Assembly: GCF_003473485.1 (NCBI RefSeq)
Contig: NC_053045.1
Coordinates: forward strand, 8,830,501-8,894,500
Direction: 5' to 3'
DNA: 64,000 bases
Source: Medicago truncatula
Lineage: Eukaryota; Streptophyta; Magnoliopsida; Fabales; Fabaceae
Positions within the stretch are counted from its first letter, which is position 1. Every line of letters begins with the position of its first letter. The position numbers and the translations under genes are program-made. Under the pieces are notes generated by a model that was given only the letters and a program-made list of their open reading frames with translations, was not told the DNA's origin and made no database searches. Positions 31,187 through 42,488 of this stretch are shown here, in pieces.

Positions 31187-31960
31187 TTGTGTATAGTGGC
31201 TCAAATGGTTGCTTGGGGGTGGGGTACAGGTGGTGAGGCTTGGATGCGGCGGAGGAGACTGTGGGTGTGGGAGGAGGATATGTTAGTAGAGTGCAGGAAT
31301 TTGCTATTGTCTGTTATGTTACATGTTGATATTAATGACACTTGGAGGTGGACTCCTTATCCGGTTGCTGGGTACACAGTTAGTGGGGTGTACCACATTC
31401 TCACTGCTAGGTCGTTCCTCATCGATCATGTCCTTGCGACTCTTTTATGAAGGAAGGATGTTCATTTGAAGATTTCTGTGTTCAGCTGGCAGCTGTTCGG
31501 TATCGATTTCCCACTAAGACAAACTTGTACCGTATAGGCATTATTACATCAGAGGCTCAGATGTGCATCGCTGGTTGCAGTTTTCAGGAATTAGAGAATC
31601 ATCTTTTTTTTTGTCTTGTCCTTTGTTTGGTTAAATTTGACAGTTTATTCGGAACTGGCTTTGTGTTTACTCAGCAGATCCATATAATATTGTTGATCAT
31701 TTTTATCAATTTGGTAATAGCGCAGGTTGTACCAAATCTAGGTGCTCCTTCATGCATTTGGTCTAGTTTGCTAGTTTTTTGGTGCTGTAGAAGGAAATAA
31801 ACGATATGATATTCTGTGGTAAAGAGAACTCTCCAGTTCAACTACTGGAAAAAGTGAAGTTACTATCTTTTTGGTGGATTAAGGCTAATTCTATAGTGTT
31901 TGATTATAGCTTTCATGATTGGTGTCAAAACCCATTCTTATGTGCGGGTATTGACGAATC
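31187..31960 (+). pseudogene. LINE (non-LTR) polymerase C-terminal remnant
   Basis: Three frame-shifted pieces follow one another: WGTGGEAW...WEEDMLVEC...WRWTPYPVAGYTVSGVYHIL (31187-31440), then FPTKTNLYRIGIITSEAQMC and a cysteine/His segment ending ENHLFFC (31447-31620), then KVKLLSFWWIKANSIVFDYS with HDWCQNPF (31845-31950). This order is the zf-RVT domain and C-terminus of plant LINE polymerases. It corresponds to the better preserved piece at 50.05-50.66 kb (KVKSNTLWWLKASNIVF, HSWWSNSL). A stop after DHVLATLL and several shifts make it dead. Confidence 0.75.
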
Positions 31961-33265
31961 CATGCTTTTTGTTGTTGAATTTTTGTTATATATTTTAACT
32001 TTCTTTTCTGATACACCTTGTGCCGGAAGGATAATCTACCAAGTAATATATCTCATTCTGATCTGTTTTTAAAAAATAAAAATTCCCTTTACTATTGCAT
32101 TTTCATATTACCATGTCCACCAACACCTTTGAGTCGCCATCAACTTGGATTAAGACTCTTTAATCAGAGTTCTCTTTAATTATATAATAACTATAATTTA
32201 TCCACTTCCATCGTCATTATCGTCGCAATGCATACGACACTGCATGTGGTAACTAACCGGTATTGTTTGGTAAGTAGGTTGGTTGAAAAAGTGAAATCAA
32301 CGAGTCCTGTAGTAGCTTTGATTTTAAGACATGCATACATAAAACTGAGTTGGTAGTAGAAAGCAATGTTCAAACATAGCTTCAGAATTTTGATATGAAC
32401 CCACATCACAAATCCTTTTCTTTTTGCATATGATTGATCAATCAGAAAAAATAAGAAAATGTTACATAAACACCTTTTAATTGCATACACTCCATGTATT
32501 AGGAAGAGAGAAGAGAAGAAGAAAGAGAAAGTATACTTATGCGGGGTCCATATGGCCACATGTCAGATTTTTATGTAGGTGTCAAAGGATGTATTGCCAC
32601 CTAAGGATGTTTATGTATCATAACTCGAAAAAATATTATAGTATATCACTCATAAATTGGAGTGACAACCTACAAATAACCCAACAAATTTAAGATACAC
32701 TTTAATATTATTTTAAAACTTGGAACCAATACAAGTTTAAAGTATTACTATAATTAGAATTAGATTAGATTCTCAACATTCGTAATTTAAAGTATGAGAA
32801 AATTATATAGATTCTCACAATTAGCAGCCATTTTATACTCCAGACTTGGCCCATGGGAACCACAAAAGGACACTGCAACTATATACAATAAACCCTTCCA
32901 TTTGTGGCTTTTAATTAATTTTTCAACGACCACTCCACTATTGGAGTAATGGAGTTGTGACATGATTGAGTTTAGGTCTATAGTATTTTATTAGGATTTA
33001 ATTTTGGAGTACAATTATCTAATTTAATGCTAAAATAATGTTATGCAATTTTTTTATATATCATCCTTTGATGTATTTATAGTTATACTGTCAAAACACT
33101 GAAAAAAATTAACTAAGTTATTACCCACTTTTTCAAAAGCACATGTCATTATCTGTGTACTACTACTCTCATGTCAAATATTTACACAGTTTTATTTTTA
33201 CGTCAGAAATTAAATATAAACCCAGTCACTATACTCTTATGCCTTCATTCAATTTACGTCAGAAA
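31961..33265. other. Intergenic DNA, nothing recognised
   Basis: Short frames (32191-32559 minus, 32481-32693 plus) have no domain. Purine-rich strings near 32500-32530. Confidence 0.45.
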
Positions 33266-33270
33266 TTAAA

Positions 33271-33565
33271 TACTCCTTCCGTTCCTAATTATAAGACCTT
33301 TTTGAGAATTTTTTTGTCCCTTTTTATAAAACTCTTTTGTTATTTCCAACTACATTAATTATTTCTTTACATATGCCTCTATTTATTATACATCTTTTTC
33401 TTCAATCAACAATAAATAACATGTTGAAAACATAAACTAACCTTCTTTCTTAAAGGATAAAATTGTAAAAACAATAGTGATTACAAACAACTTTAATACA
33501 AATATCCACTATCTTAATTACCGTAATTTTGACAAAAGGGTCTTATATATAAGGACGGAGGGAGT
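33271..33565. mobile_element. Stowaway-like MITE
   Basis: The left end TACTCCTTCCGTTCCTAATT, then ATAAGACC, is matched by the inverted right end (plus GGTCTTATATATAAGGACGG, then AGGGAGTA). TA lies at both termini. 295 bp, no coding capacity. It belongs to a different family from the pair at 36.9-37.2 kb. Confidence 0.8.
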
Positions 33566-33739
33566 ATTTTTAAATCTTCATAAACATGGTCAAACCAGGA
33601 TCCTTTGAGCTTTAAATATTTTTGGTAGTGCAACTTTCAAAATACCATAGAAAATGGGGTATAGCTTTCAACCCTTCACGACTTCTTAAAAGTTGATTCA
33701 TAACAAGAATTAGATCACACTTCGCAAGAGAAATAAACA

Positions 33740-33740
<1 letters not shown>

Positions 33741-33811
<71 letters not shown>

Positions 33812-33814
33812 GTA
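33741..33814 (+). repeat. AT microsatellite followed by a TATG repeat
   Basis: About 58 bases of uninterrupted AT dinucleotide repeat pass directly into four TATG/GTAT units. Such tracts vary in length between individuals and are error-prone in sequencing. Confidence 0.95.
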
Positions 33815-34362
33815 TAATTTTAGTTTTATATATTTTTTACTTTTGGATGAATAAATCCGAACAAAACTGACTTCAAGACGTAGATCAACTTTCAAGAAGT
33901 CATAGAAGAAAATCAATTTGAGTTAATACGGTCTTGTTGACTTGAGATTTTAAAATGTGTTGCTCCTCGAGGTCAGAGTTAGTTTAATTTTTTATTTTAA
34001 AAAAAAGAAGTCATAGAAGGATAAAAACAACTCTCATTGGCAATTAGCTAGTAAAGCTAAGCCCAACAAATTATACACACCAATTAAGTAGGGATTGATC
34101 ACAATAACAAATTATGTCCAAAGCCAATAAGTTGATCGGGATGTTCATGGAAGTGAACTACAAAATAAAAAACCAAAAACAATATTTTTCTCAATTCCTT
34201 TTCTTTTAAAAAAATCTCACAAGTGTTCACCTTAGTTTTAGCTTAAATGTATTATGTATACAAAGCGTAATAATAAATTTTTGACACAAAACATTAAAAA
34301 AAACATATTGAAGATATATTTTGGATGGTCTGAGTGAAAATTAATTTTAAATTTGTAATTAT
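33815..34362. other. Intergenic DNA
   Basis: No gene. The string AGCCAATAAGTTGAT[C/T]GGGATGTTCAT (34121-34148) recurs at 44370-44397 beside the F-box remnant and is probably a small repeat. Confidence 0.4.
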
Positions 34363-35632
34363 CAATTGGATGTCAAGAATGTATTCTGACATGGTAACAT
34401 TAATGAATCTATTTATATGCATCAACCTCTTGGCTTTCGTGATCCTCACAATATTGATATGTCTGTCTACTAAAGAAGTCGCTATATGACCTTAAACAAG
34501 CCCCTCGTGTATGGTACCAACGCTTCACTGAATTTGATGCTACATTGGGCTTCTCACGTAGTGCATGTGACCATTCCTTGTTCGTCTATCACAATGGCAA
34601 TGACATGGCATACATTCTCTTATAGGTCGATGACACCATCCTTACTACTTCATCTGATACTCTTCGTTAGTACATCATGTTTAAGCTCACTTGTGAATTT
34701 TCTATGAAGGATTCAAGGCCTATTAGCTAGTTATTTTTTGAGTATCTTAGTTACTAGACATTCAGGTGGTTTCTTTTTCACTCAACATAAATATGCCGAA
34801 GAGATTGTTGAGAAGCTGCCATGTCATTTTGCAAACATGTCTATACGCCCCGTAGATAGTAAAGCAAAACTCAGTGGCCTCTCAAGTAATCCATATTATA
34901 GGGCGTTATATTTTCCCAATTTTGTAGTAGTGAATCTATCTAAATATCGGAGTCTTGCATATGTATTACAATATTTAACTTTCACACGACCTGATATCGC
35001 ATATATCGTCCAACAAGTGTATCCATTTATGCACGATCCTCACACACAACATATGATTGCCTTGAAGCGTATTATTAGGTACATTAACGGTACCATTCAC
35101 CATGGTCTACACCTCTCTCCTTTCCTAGTTGATACCCTCACCACTTATACAGATGCTGACTGAGGAGGGTGTCCAAATACTAGAAGATTAACGTCCGAAT
35201 ATTCTGTTTACCTTGGAAATAATTTGGTCTCTTGGTGTGCAAAGCGATAATCAACTTTATCCTGCTCTAGTGCTGAAGCAAAGTACGTATCATGGTGTTG
35301 CTAGTTTTGTTGCTGAATCTTGTTGGCTTTGAAACTTACTGTTAGAACTACAATGTCTGATCATCAAAGCCACTCATGTCTACTGTGACAACATTAGTGT
35401 TGTTTACTTGTCAAGTAATCCTATCAAACATCAAAGCACAAAACAAATTGAAATGGATATCCCTTTTGTGCGTGAAAAGGTTGCTAAAGGTCAAGAATGT
35501 GTTATGCATGTCCCATATAGCTATCAAATAGCTGACATTTTCACCAAGGGCCTTCCACTACAATTATCTGATGATTTCAGATATAGTCTCAACATTCGTC
35601 AACATCCCGTTTCGACTACAGGGGCATATTAA
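34363..35632 (+). pseudogene. Ty1/copia pol remnant (reverse transcriptase and RNase H)
   Basis: The translated pieces follow copia pol order: LDVKN.F.HGN with a stop, YMHQPLGFRDP, a LK.APR.WYQRF-like region, then LLYVDDTIL-type sequence with frame changes, FFTQHKYAEEIVEKL (34765-34820), RSLAYVLQYLTFTRPDIAY (34950-35000), LKRIIRYINGTIHHGL, then SSAEAKY and PIKHQSTKQIEMDIPFVREKV and DIFTKGLP at the end (35420-35560). Numerous stops and shifts. gag, protease and integrase are not seen, nor clear LTRs. Confidence 0.85.
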
Positions 35633-36850
35633 AATATAAAATATTCATTGTATAAATTATTAGTATACTATATATTAGTTAGAGATAATTGAGATCTAAG
35701 TTAGAGATACCTGATGCCCAAGATAGAGATACTTGAGGCCCAAATTAGACATCATGAAACACCAAGGCAATTTTTTTTTTTTAAGTACATTGCTGGCTGT
35801 CTGTGATGGATCCCCTGAAGAACAAAACAGTGGCATGTGCCCATAGCACAAAACAACACTTACAAACAATATTAAATATAAATAGTAAAGGATACAATTA
35901 AACATATGATATAAGGTTGTTTACCCTTATGTTAATGGTTAACTTATCTTAAAAAAATGCAACCTCTTTAAAAAAAATGCATAAATAAATAATGTCAAAG
36001 CAAAGTTTTATTCTATGGTTTTATTCATAACAATCTGTCCTTTTTTATTAAGGATTTTTTTTTTTTGTTTATTGTTGGCTTTTGTTAGCTGACATAAAAG
36101 TTTCATAACTTGGATAAAACTGCAACTTTGCATGGAAAAACCATATGAAACTATATATCTATTAGTATGCATATATTTATTATACACAAAAATATCAGGA
36201 TGCACATGTTTATAAACATGCATACAAAAGTTGAAAACGAAGATATATTGTTGTTGTATACATGCATAACAAAAAAGAACCCAATAGCTAATGATTAAAA
36301 TTATTTGGAATAACATAGCAAAACAAAAGTGAGTAACTAAATTAGATTAACAATAGCAACTGAGAGTAGCAAAGTTATATTAAACAATTGGATATTCTTC
36401 TTTCAAGGACGAAGAAGAAGATCCAAGAGATGCCAAAATGCAAGAATCTGGTGAAACTAAGGATGATGAAGATTTAGTGCAGAGGATGCCAAAATGCAGA
36501 GGATAGCCTTATAGATTTGCTTTTAAATGATTTTTATTACGTATTTGGCTGTTAACCTTAGAGTGTGTTTTTGATTGAAGGTTTATGAGGGGAATGGACG
36601 AGATGACTCAATTTTTATTTTTAAATTACTAACACTATAAAATATTATTTTTAAATAAATCTAGTATGATTGATATATTATATGATCATTTATCATGCTG
36701 TTGTTTCAACGTTTTAAAAATATTTTATAGTATATGTAATTTAAAAAAGAAATATAAGTTCTCCCCTCCCTTCTTCTTGTAAACCCTCCATTTAAACACA
36801 CTCTTAAAAACTTTCAAGATAATTCATATTTTAATTTGGTTTTTTAAATC
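35633..36850. other. Intergenic DNA, nothing recognised
   Basis: AT-rich. T runs at 35770-35783 and 36055-36065. No open frame with coding character. Confidence 0.5.
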
Positions 36851-36856
36851 AATATT

Positions 36857-37002
36857 TACCGGTCCTTATTATAAGAAACATTTGATTTTTTTTGGTTCAT
36901 TGTATAAATGATGTATCTAGTCTATATTTACAATAAGATACATTATTTATTCTATGAACCTAAAAAGTCAACTTTTTCTTATAATAAGGACCGGAGGGAG
37001 TA
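36857..37002. mobile_element. Stowaway MITE, first of an adjacent pair
   Basis: Arms of about 60 bases are inverted copies: left ACCGGTCCTTATTATAAG..., right (plus) CTTATAATAAGGACCGG followed by AGGGAGTA. The left terminus has lost the ACTCCCT part. 146 bp. Confidence 0.8.
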
Positions 37003-37004
37003 AG

Positions 37005-37155
37005 TACTCCATCCGCTCCTATTTATAAGAAAAATTTGACTTTTTAGATTCATTGAGTGATTGATGTATTTTGTATAAAATATAGACCGAATACATCATT
37101 TATACAATGAATAAAAAAAGTCAAATGTTTCTTATAAATTAGACCGGAGGAAGTA
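37005..37155. mobile_element. Stowaway MITE, second of an adjacent pair
   Basis: It starts TACTCCATCCGCTCCTATTT and ends AGACCGGAGGAAGTA, two bases after the previous MITE. Its arms (TATAAGAAA..TTTGACTTTTT) match those of its neighbour, so both are of one family. 151 bp. Confidence 0.8.
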
Positions 37156-37304
37156 TTATTTTAATGTTTTTTTAGGGAAAGTATTAAATTAAATGAATAG
37201 TATATTAAACTGGTCAAAAATATAAAACTTTGAATTTGTATTAAATGAATTTGACCAAGAATGAATGTTATATTAAATTGGTCAAAAGAAAGTCTATATT
37301 TAAC

Positions 37305-38148
37305 GGGGGACATATCACATGAGAATGGCTTTTGTATGTGAGAATGGTGAGAATGAATTGCAACCATTGAATTAAATTTAGATGGTGGAGATTTTAAACT
37401 TCAATTTAAACAACACCTGCATTGTATTAATTCTCATCAACCCATTTTTTTATCTGTTCAAAAATAAAAAATAAACAATAATAATTGTTGTCTTCTCTCT
37501 GCCTCCATGGCCATAAATTCTATGGCTTGTTAATAATTGCTTGATGCAGTTTCTGAGTTTGATTATGTTTGTTTGTTTTGGATCTTTATAAACACGATTG
37601 ATTTTCTTTTCCTCATCTTCAAGAACAAAGTCATCTTCATCAATTCAAAAAGGGGTAATACAACACTGAATCGAAAAAGCATGGTCAAAAAGAGGGATAG
37701 TAATACAAGAGATGCAAGTAATTATTAGTTAATTTTAGCTATTCAAATCTTGCCCCTTCTTTTCTTCTCTGAACGATGCAAGTAAAGTAATTATTAGTTA
37801 ATTTTAACTATTCAAATCAAAATCTGCAAAAAAATAAAAATAAAAATCTTCAATTCAATGAATTGAGACAAGAGTGCTCAACGAAATCAATTCAATTTGA
37901 CACACAAACAGAAGGAACATGGTCGTATGGTATCACTGTGGCTGGTGGGATAATGAACAAAGAAGCCATGAAGCCATTGAAGGGGCGGAGGAGGGTGTTG
38001 AAGACGAGGGAAAATAATACAATAAAGGGATGCACATGCGTTGTTTAAATTGAAATTTAAAATCTCCACCATCTAAATTTAATCCAATGGCTGCAATTCA
38101 TTCTCACCATTCTCACATACAAAAGCCATTCTCATGTGATATGCCCCC
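37305..38148. mobile_element. Mutator-like non-autonomous element (possible Pack-MULE)
   Basis: About 110 bases at the left end, starting GGGGGACATATCACATGAGA, reappear inverted at the right end (about 38040-38148) with only a handful of differences. The flanks carry a 9-base duplication, ATATTTAAC at 37296-37304 and ATATTTAAT at 38149-38157 (one mismatch). Long inverted ends plus a 9-base duplication are diagnostic of Mutator-like elements. There is no transposase. The 620-bp interior includes gene-like pieces (a CTTGATGCAG/TTTCTGAG junction near 37550 and a purine-rich segment 37860-38030) and a duplicated GCAAGTAA...ATTCAAATC unit (37713-37818). Its right end lies 142 bases before the dioxygenase ATG. 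Confidence 0.85.
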
Positions 38149-38199
38149 ATATTTAATATACATTTATCTTTTTTTTACCTTTTTTTGACAAAAATATAC

Positions 38200-38212
38200 A
38201 TCTATATATGTT
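38200..38212 (+). promoter_or_regulatory. TATA box candidate of the dioxygenase gene
   Basis: CTATATATG, about 85 bases before the ATG and about 50 bases from the right end of the Mutator-like element. Position and sequence fit a TATA box; the start site is not known. Confidence 0.4.
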
Positions 38213-38290
38213 TAACACCTATTATATGACCTTGCATTCAGAAAATCAAAGTTATCTTCTAAAGGTTCAATTTTTGTATTTTCTCTCATT

Positions 38291-41200
38291 ATGGAGGTCA
38301 AAACCTCAAATTTGACACATGAAACCGATGATTCCACATATGATAGAAATGCTGAAGTGAAAGCTTTTGATGATTCAAAACTTGGTGTTAGAGGTCTTAT
38401 GGAGCGTGGGGTAACAAAGATCCCACGCATGTTTTATTCTGGAGAAGCGAACATCATTGAAAACTCAATCAATAATTCAATGTTGAGTGTTCCTATCATA
38501 GATCTCAAAGACATCCACATTTATCCTTCTCGTCGTGTTGAAGTAATTAACCAAATTCGAACTGCATGCAAGGAGTGGGGATTTTTTAAAGTGATTAATC
38601 ATGGAATTCCCATTAATGTATTGGATGAAACAATTGATGGAATTCGTAGGTTTCATGAACAAGATCCCGAAGTAAGAAAACAATTTTACAACCGTGATAT
38701 GGAAAAGAAAATTGTTTATTTATCTACTATTAGCTTGTATCGAGACAAGTTTGCTAACTGGAGAGATAGCGTTGGATGTTTCATGACTCCCAATCCGCCC
38801 AAATACGAGGAACTTCCTGAAGTATTTAGGTAATCAATAAATTTTTAAAGCTTTTATGCATTTTTGAATGTTAGCGTTGATAGTGATTGTTCTTATTTTG
38901 GAAGTGAGGATTAGTGCTCAAATTTCTTATCATTTTATTCTTTAACTCCTTCTCCCCAGCCATCATAACTTATAATTAATATTCCATTGGGATATAAATA
39001 TAAGTTTAAAAATTAATGAAGTGGGAATTATTATCATTAATTAAAGAGACAATAATGGTCATTTTACAATGTAAAACTCTTATAATTGGAAATGGGGTAT
39101 CATTGGAAATTTAACACCGAAAGTTATTGTATTACAATATGATGAAAAGCTCTTTTATTATGATATAAGTGCCTTTAATTTTGATATAGGTTCAAATTAT
39201 TTAAATTATTTTATTAATTGTTTGTGTACTTGTAGAGACATTATAATTGAATATTCCAAGAAAATAACGACATTAGGGGGTACCATACTTGAGTTATTCT
39301 CAGAGACTCTTGGATTGGATCTATCTTACCTCAAAGAAAGGAATTACCTAGACGGACTTTTCATTCAAGGTCATTATTATCCACCATGTCCTGAACCTGA
39401 ATTAACCATGGGTACGTCCGAACACACTGATCCTTCTTTCATGACAATAGTTCTACAAGAACAATTGGGTGGTCTTCAAGTTCTTAGAGATAATCAATGG
39501 TTTGATGTTGCTCCTGCGCACGGAGGTCTTGTTGTCAACATAGGAGATCTTCTACAGGTAAGCCTATTTAAAGGAAGGTTATACGACTTTTTTTTTTTGA
39601 CAGAGAAGGTTAGGCGACTTATTTAAATATGTTAATGCAAAATATTTATTTAATTGAGCTAACATGTCATACCTGACTTCTCCATAAAAAAAAGCCATAC
39701 CAAACTGCCAAAATAAATTTTAGACCTAACAAAGCTTATGATTCGTACTATGTCACGACTGGGTCTTGAATTATGCTAAAATAACATATCTATTGATGCA
39801 AAGATTGATTTGGCATAGCCTATAAATTCCTCTCCTAACTACCTAATTTTAATTAGTTGATTTTTTTTATTGAACATGTGAAAATTATATACAACCATAA
39901 TGTCAAGGTCGATGTCGTTGGCAGAGTATTAGGAAAATTTCTCTTTAGGCTTTCATTTTTTTTCCCTTTCTGGAACCCCAAAAAGATCAAAATATTTCCA
40001 ACGACAATTAATTGTTGTTCGCTCTTTCCCAACGATATCCCAGCCTATGACCACTCATGAAGTGTGTCAAGATTCTGCATAGGCTTAAGAAAATTGAGTT
40101 CAACATGCTTGTTGCTCCTATCATTGAATATGGTGCATTTGACCATATATAGCATCAAAGCTCTCACACACCATTGCCTACAATTATTTATCTCATCTTC
40201 CCTCCCAGATCCATTCTCCAACTGAGTTTCCCTATTGAGGAGTTCCTCATATATTCTCTTCGACCATGGAATAGTTACAAAAGCACCAACTTTTTTTGCA
40301 CACTCATCGATCGCAACGTCCTCGCCAACACTTAGCTAGCTAGTCATCAGTTGGACACCCCTATCCAAGGAGATATTTTCCCTTTGCATTATCATCTTCT
40401 CTTCTATACGGATGTAGAAGACACGCCGCACCATCAAGTGTGACAGTCATTTTTCCAGTAGGCAGATGTAAGTTGTTGGTCTCCTCATGCCGCCTCTCAT
40501 ACAAGGTGGTAAGCATGTCACCGCTCAAAGTAGAGAACCAAATATGAAGAAGTGGGATAAGATGAAAACCTATAACTGGAGTCCAGAACCAGTTCATATG
40601 TGTTGGTGGGTGTGTAAGTGAAGTTATCTTGTTTTCATGCCTGATGGCCTTACACATACGGTGTGACTATGAAATACCAAAAAAAAAAAGTTGAAAATAT
40701 ATTAACGAAAATGAACATTTGAATGATAAAGTAATATAATTAGGGAAAAATAAACAGTTAAAAATATAATAACAAAAAAACATAATGAGTTAGAAATATA
40801 TTAACCAAATTAAACATTATACTTACATCAACATAATTCTAAATCATGTAAGCAACATGATTAGAGAATGGCGGCAATAGAGACCTATCATCATGTCCCC
40901 TAGTAAAAGCATCAGTTGGTGGTGGGGCTGCGATGCGTCGTGTCGCTCAGGCTGAACCTCCTCGTGATGCTTCTCAGCCTGGTTGTACTCCTCCCGAGTA
41001 GTCACATAGTACTAGTCTAAGATGGGTTAACAACCTGGGACGCATCCGTCTGTGGGTTCCCCTCCAAATCATGCCTACAACCACGTCCCATGATAGGAAT
41101 TAGGTTCGCCGCCACTCTATCCTTGCGTGCGCTATCGGTCATGGCCTCTTTTCCTGGTATGTGTTTGTCCATATCTTCACAACATATAAAATGAAAAATA

Positions 41201-42488
41201 ATCAATAAAAAACTCATTCAAGCATTTCATCAAACACATGTAGTGCTAAATATACATTATGAGTTCATTGTGTTATTTCAAGTTTTAAACTACCACATTG
41301 AACTTCTTAGTCTCAACAACATTCACAATAAAAACATACAAAGATTTGATCATTTACTACCAAAAAAAAAAAAAAAATTTACATAAACCCTAAACACTAA
41401 CAAATCACCAATTTAAAATAAAATGACCATATAGAATTAACAATGTATATACAAATGGATTATGAACAAATGTTAGATTCTTGAAAAGTTGCTTGACTTT
41501 GAAGAAAGAAATTGGATAGATATTGGTTTAAGGGAGATTGGAGGGAGTTCATGTGTTTGAAAGAAAGGGGGGGGGGGGGGGGGGGGGGGGGGGGTTGATG
41601 TTACTATTCTGATATAAGACCCGAATGCAACGACAATTAGCTGCCATTAAAAAAGAGCAAACAATAGTTAACTACTGTTGGAAACATTTTGGTACTTTCA
41701 GGGTTCTTGCAGAAAAAATAAATGCCTATAGTACAATTTTCAAATATTAGCTCGATGGTATTGTTAGGTCGCTAAAGGAGTATGGAATAATCTTTACGGT
41801 TTGATCTAGAGTTATACTACTAACAAATTCTCTCTTCTGCTAAAAAAAAAAGCATTAATATTGTTTTATAAACAATTATGATATCATATCCAAGTCTCAA
41901 TAATATATAAACAAACAATTCAAATCCATATTCTATGAGCTGAATTAATATAGTAATTGAGCTCAAGAGGTTAACGAGCTTCTCCAATGACAAATTGTTT
42001 CAGAGAACCTGACTTTAATTCTTGATGGAACAATTTTCAGTTAGACTTTATTTACCTCTGACCAAACTCTGAAATACCAGGGTCCTTTTTCTTTAGAGCT
42101 AGAGGATTAACACAAAAAAAAACCCTAAATTTTGGAGAAAAATTGAAATTACTGTCAGACTTCATAGTTAATTAGATAACATTGTAACGACTATATACTT
42201 ATATCAATTTATTTGTTAATCATACAGCTTGTATCAAATGACAATTTCAGTAGTGTTTATCATCGTGTGTTATCAAATCATAAAGGCCCAAGAGTTTCTG
42301 TAGCTGCCTTCTTTGGAACTTCCCATGATCTAGATAAAGCTTCATCAAAGATTTATGGTCCTATTAAAGATTTGTTCTCAGAAGAGAACCCCCCAATCTA
42401 TACAGATATTAGCTTAGCAGAATACATGTCACACCACTTGACAAAGGGGCTTGATGGGAACTCTGCATTGCAACCTTTTAAGTTGTAA
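38291..42488 (+). CDS. 2-oxoglutarate/Fe(II)-dependent dioxygenase (ACC-oxidase-homologue type)
   Basis: A cytosolic non-haem iron oxygenase of the plant DOXC class, closest in style to the proteins named 1-aminocyclopropane-1-carboxylate oxidase homologues. The substrate cannot be read from sequence. Three exons join in phase: 38291-38829, 39236-39557 and 42228-42488, giving 1122 nt and 373 aa. The N-terminal DIOX_N domain is at about 65-175 ([25 protein letters not shown]). The iron ligands are His243 and Asp245 (SEHTDPSF) and His299 ([20 protein letters not shown]); Arg309 and Ser311 form the RxS 2-oxoglutarate contact. The [13 protein letters not shown] segment before the first His is the family hallmark. 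All catalytic residues are present, so the gene looks functional. Intron 2 is 2.67 kb and holds a transposon-related gene relic. Confidence 0.92.
40040..40930 (-). pseudogene. Plant mobile domain (PMD) gene relic inside the dioxygenase intron 2
   Basis: Antisense to the host gene. Pieces in order on the minus strand: [20 protein letters not shown] followed by a stop where PMD proteins usually have Trp (about 40912-40830); then [20 protein letters not shown] and [18 protein letters not shown] (within 40361-40657); then [12 protein letters not shown] and [20 protein letters not shown] with VELNFLK (about 40330-40080). This is the order of the PMD, a domain shared by MAIN/MAIL-type proteins and by transposons. 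Stops and shifts show decay. Upstream sequence to about 41172 (frame beginning [19 protein letters not shown]) may be the former N-terminus. Confidence 0.7.
41567..41594 (+). repeat. Poly(G) tract of 28 bases in the dioxygenase intron 2
   Basis: Twenty-eight consecutive G residues in an otherwise AT-rich intron, preceded by a purine-rich run. Long G homopolymers are rare in plant nuclear DNA and can fold into quadruplexes; the length given may reflect sequencing slippage. Confidence 0.9.

Noticed and set aside
33710-33916. 68-codon minus frame with repeated IY residues
   Set aside because: Translation of the AT microsatellite.
40361-40657. Treating the PMD frame as a functional small gene
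   Set aside because: Flanking PMD motifs lie in other frames with stops, so the open piece is only a surviving segment.
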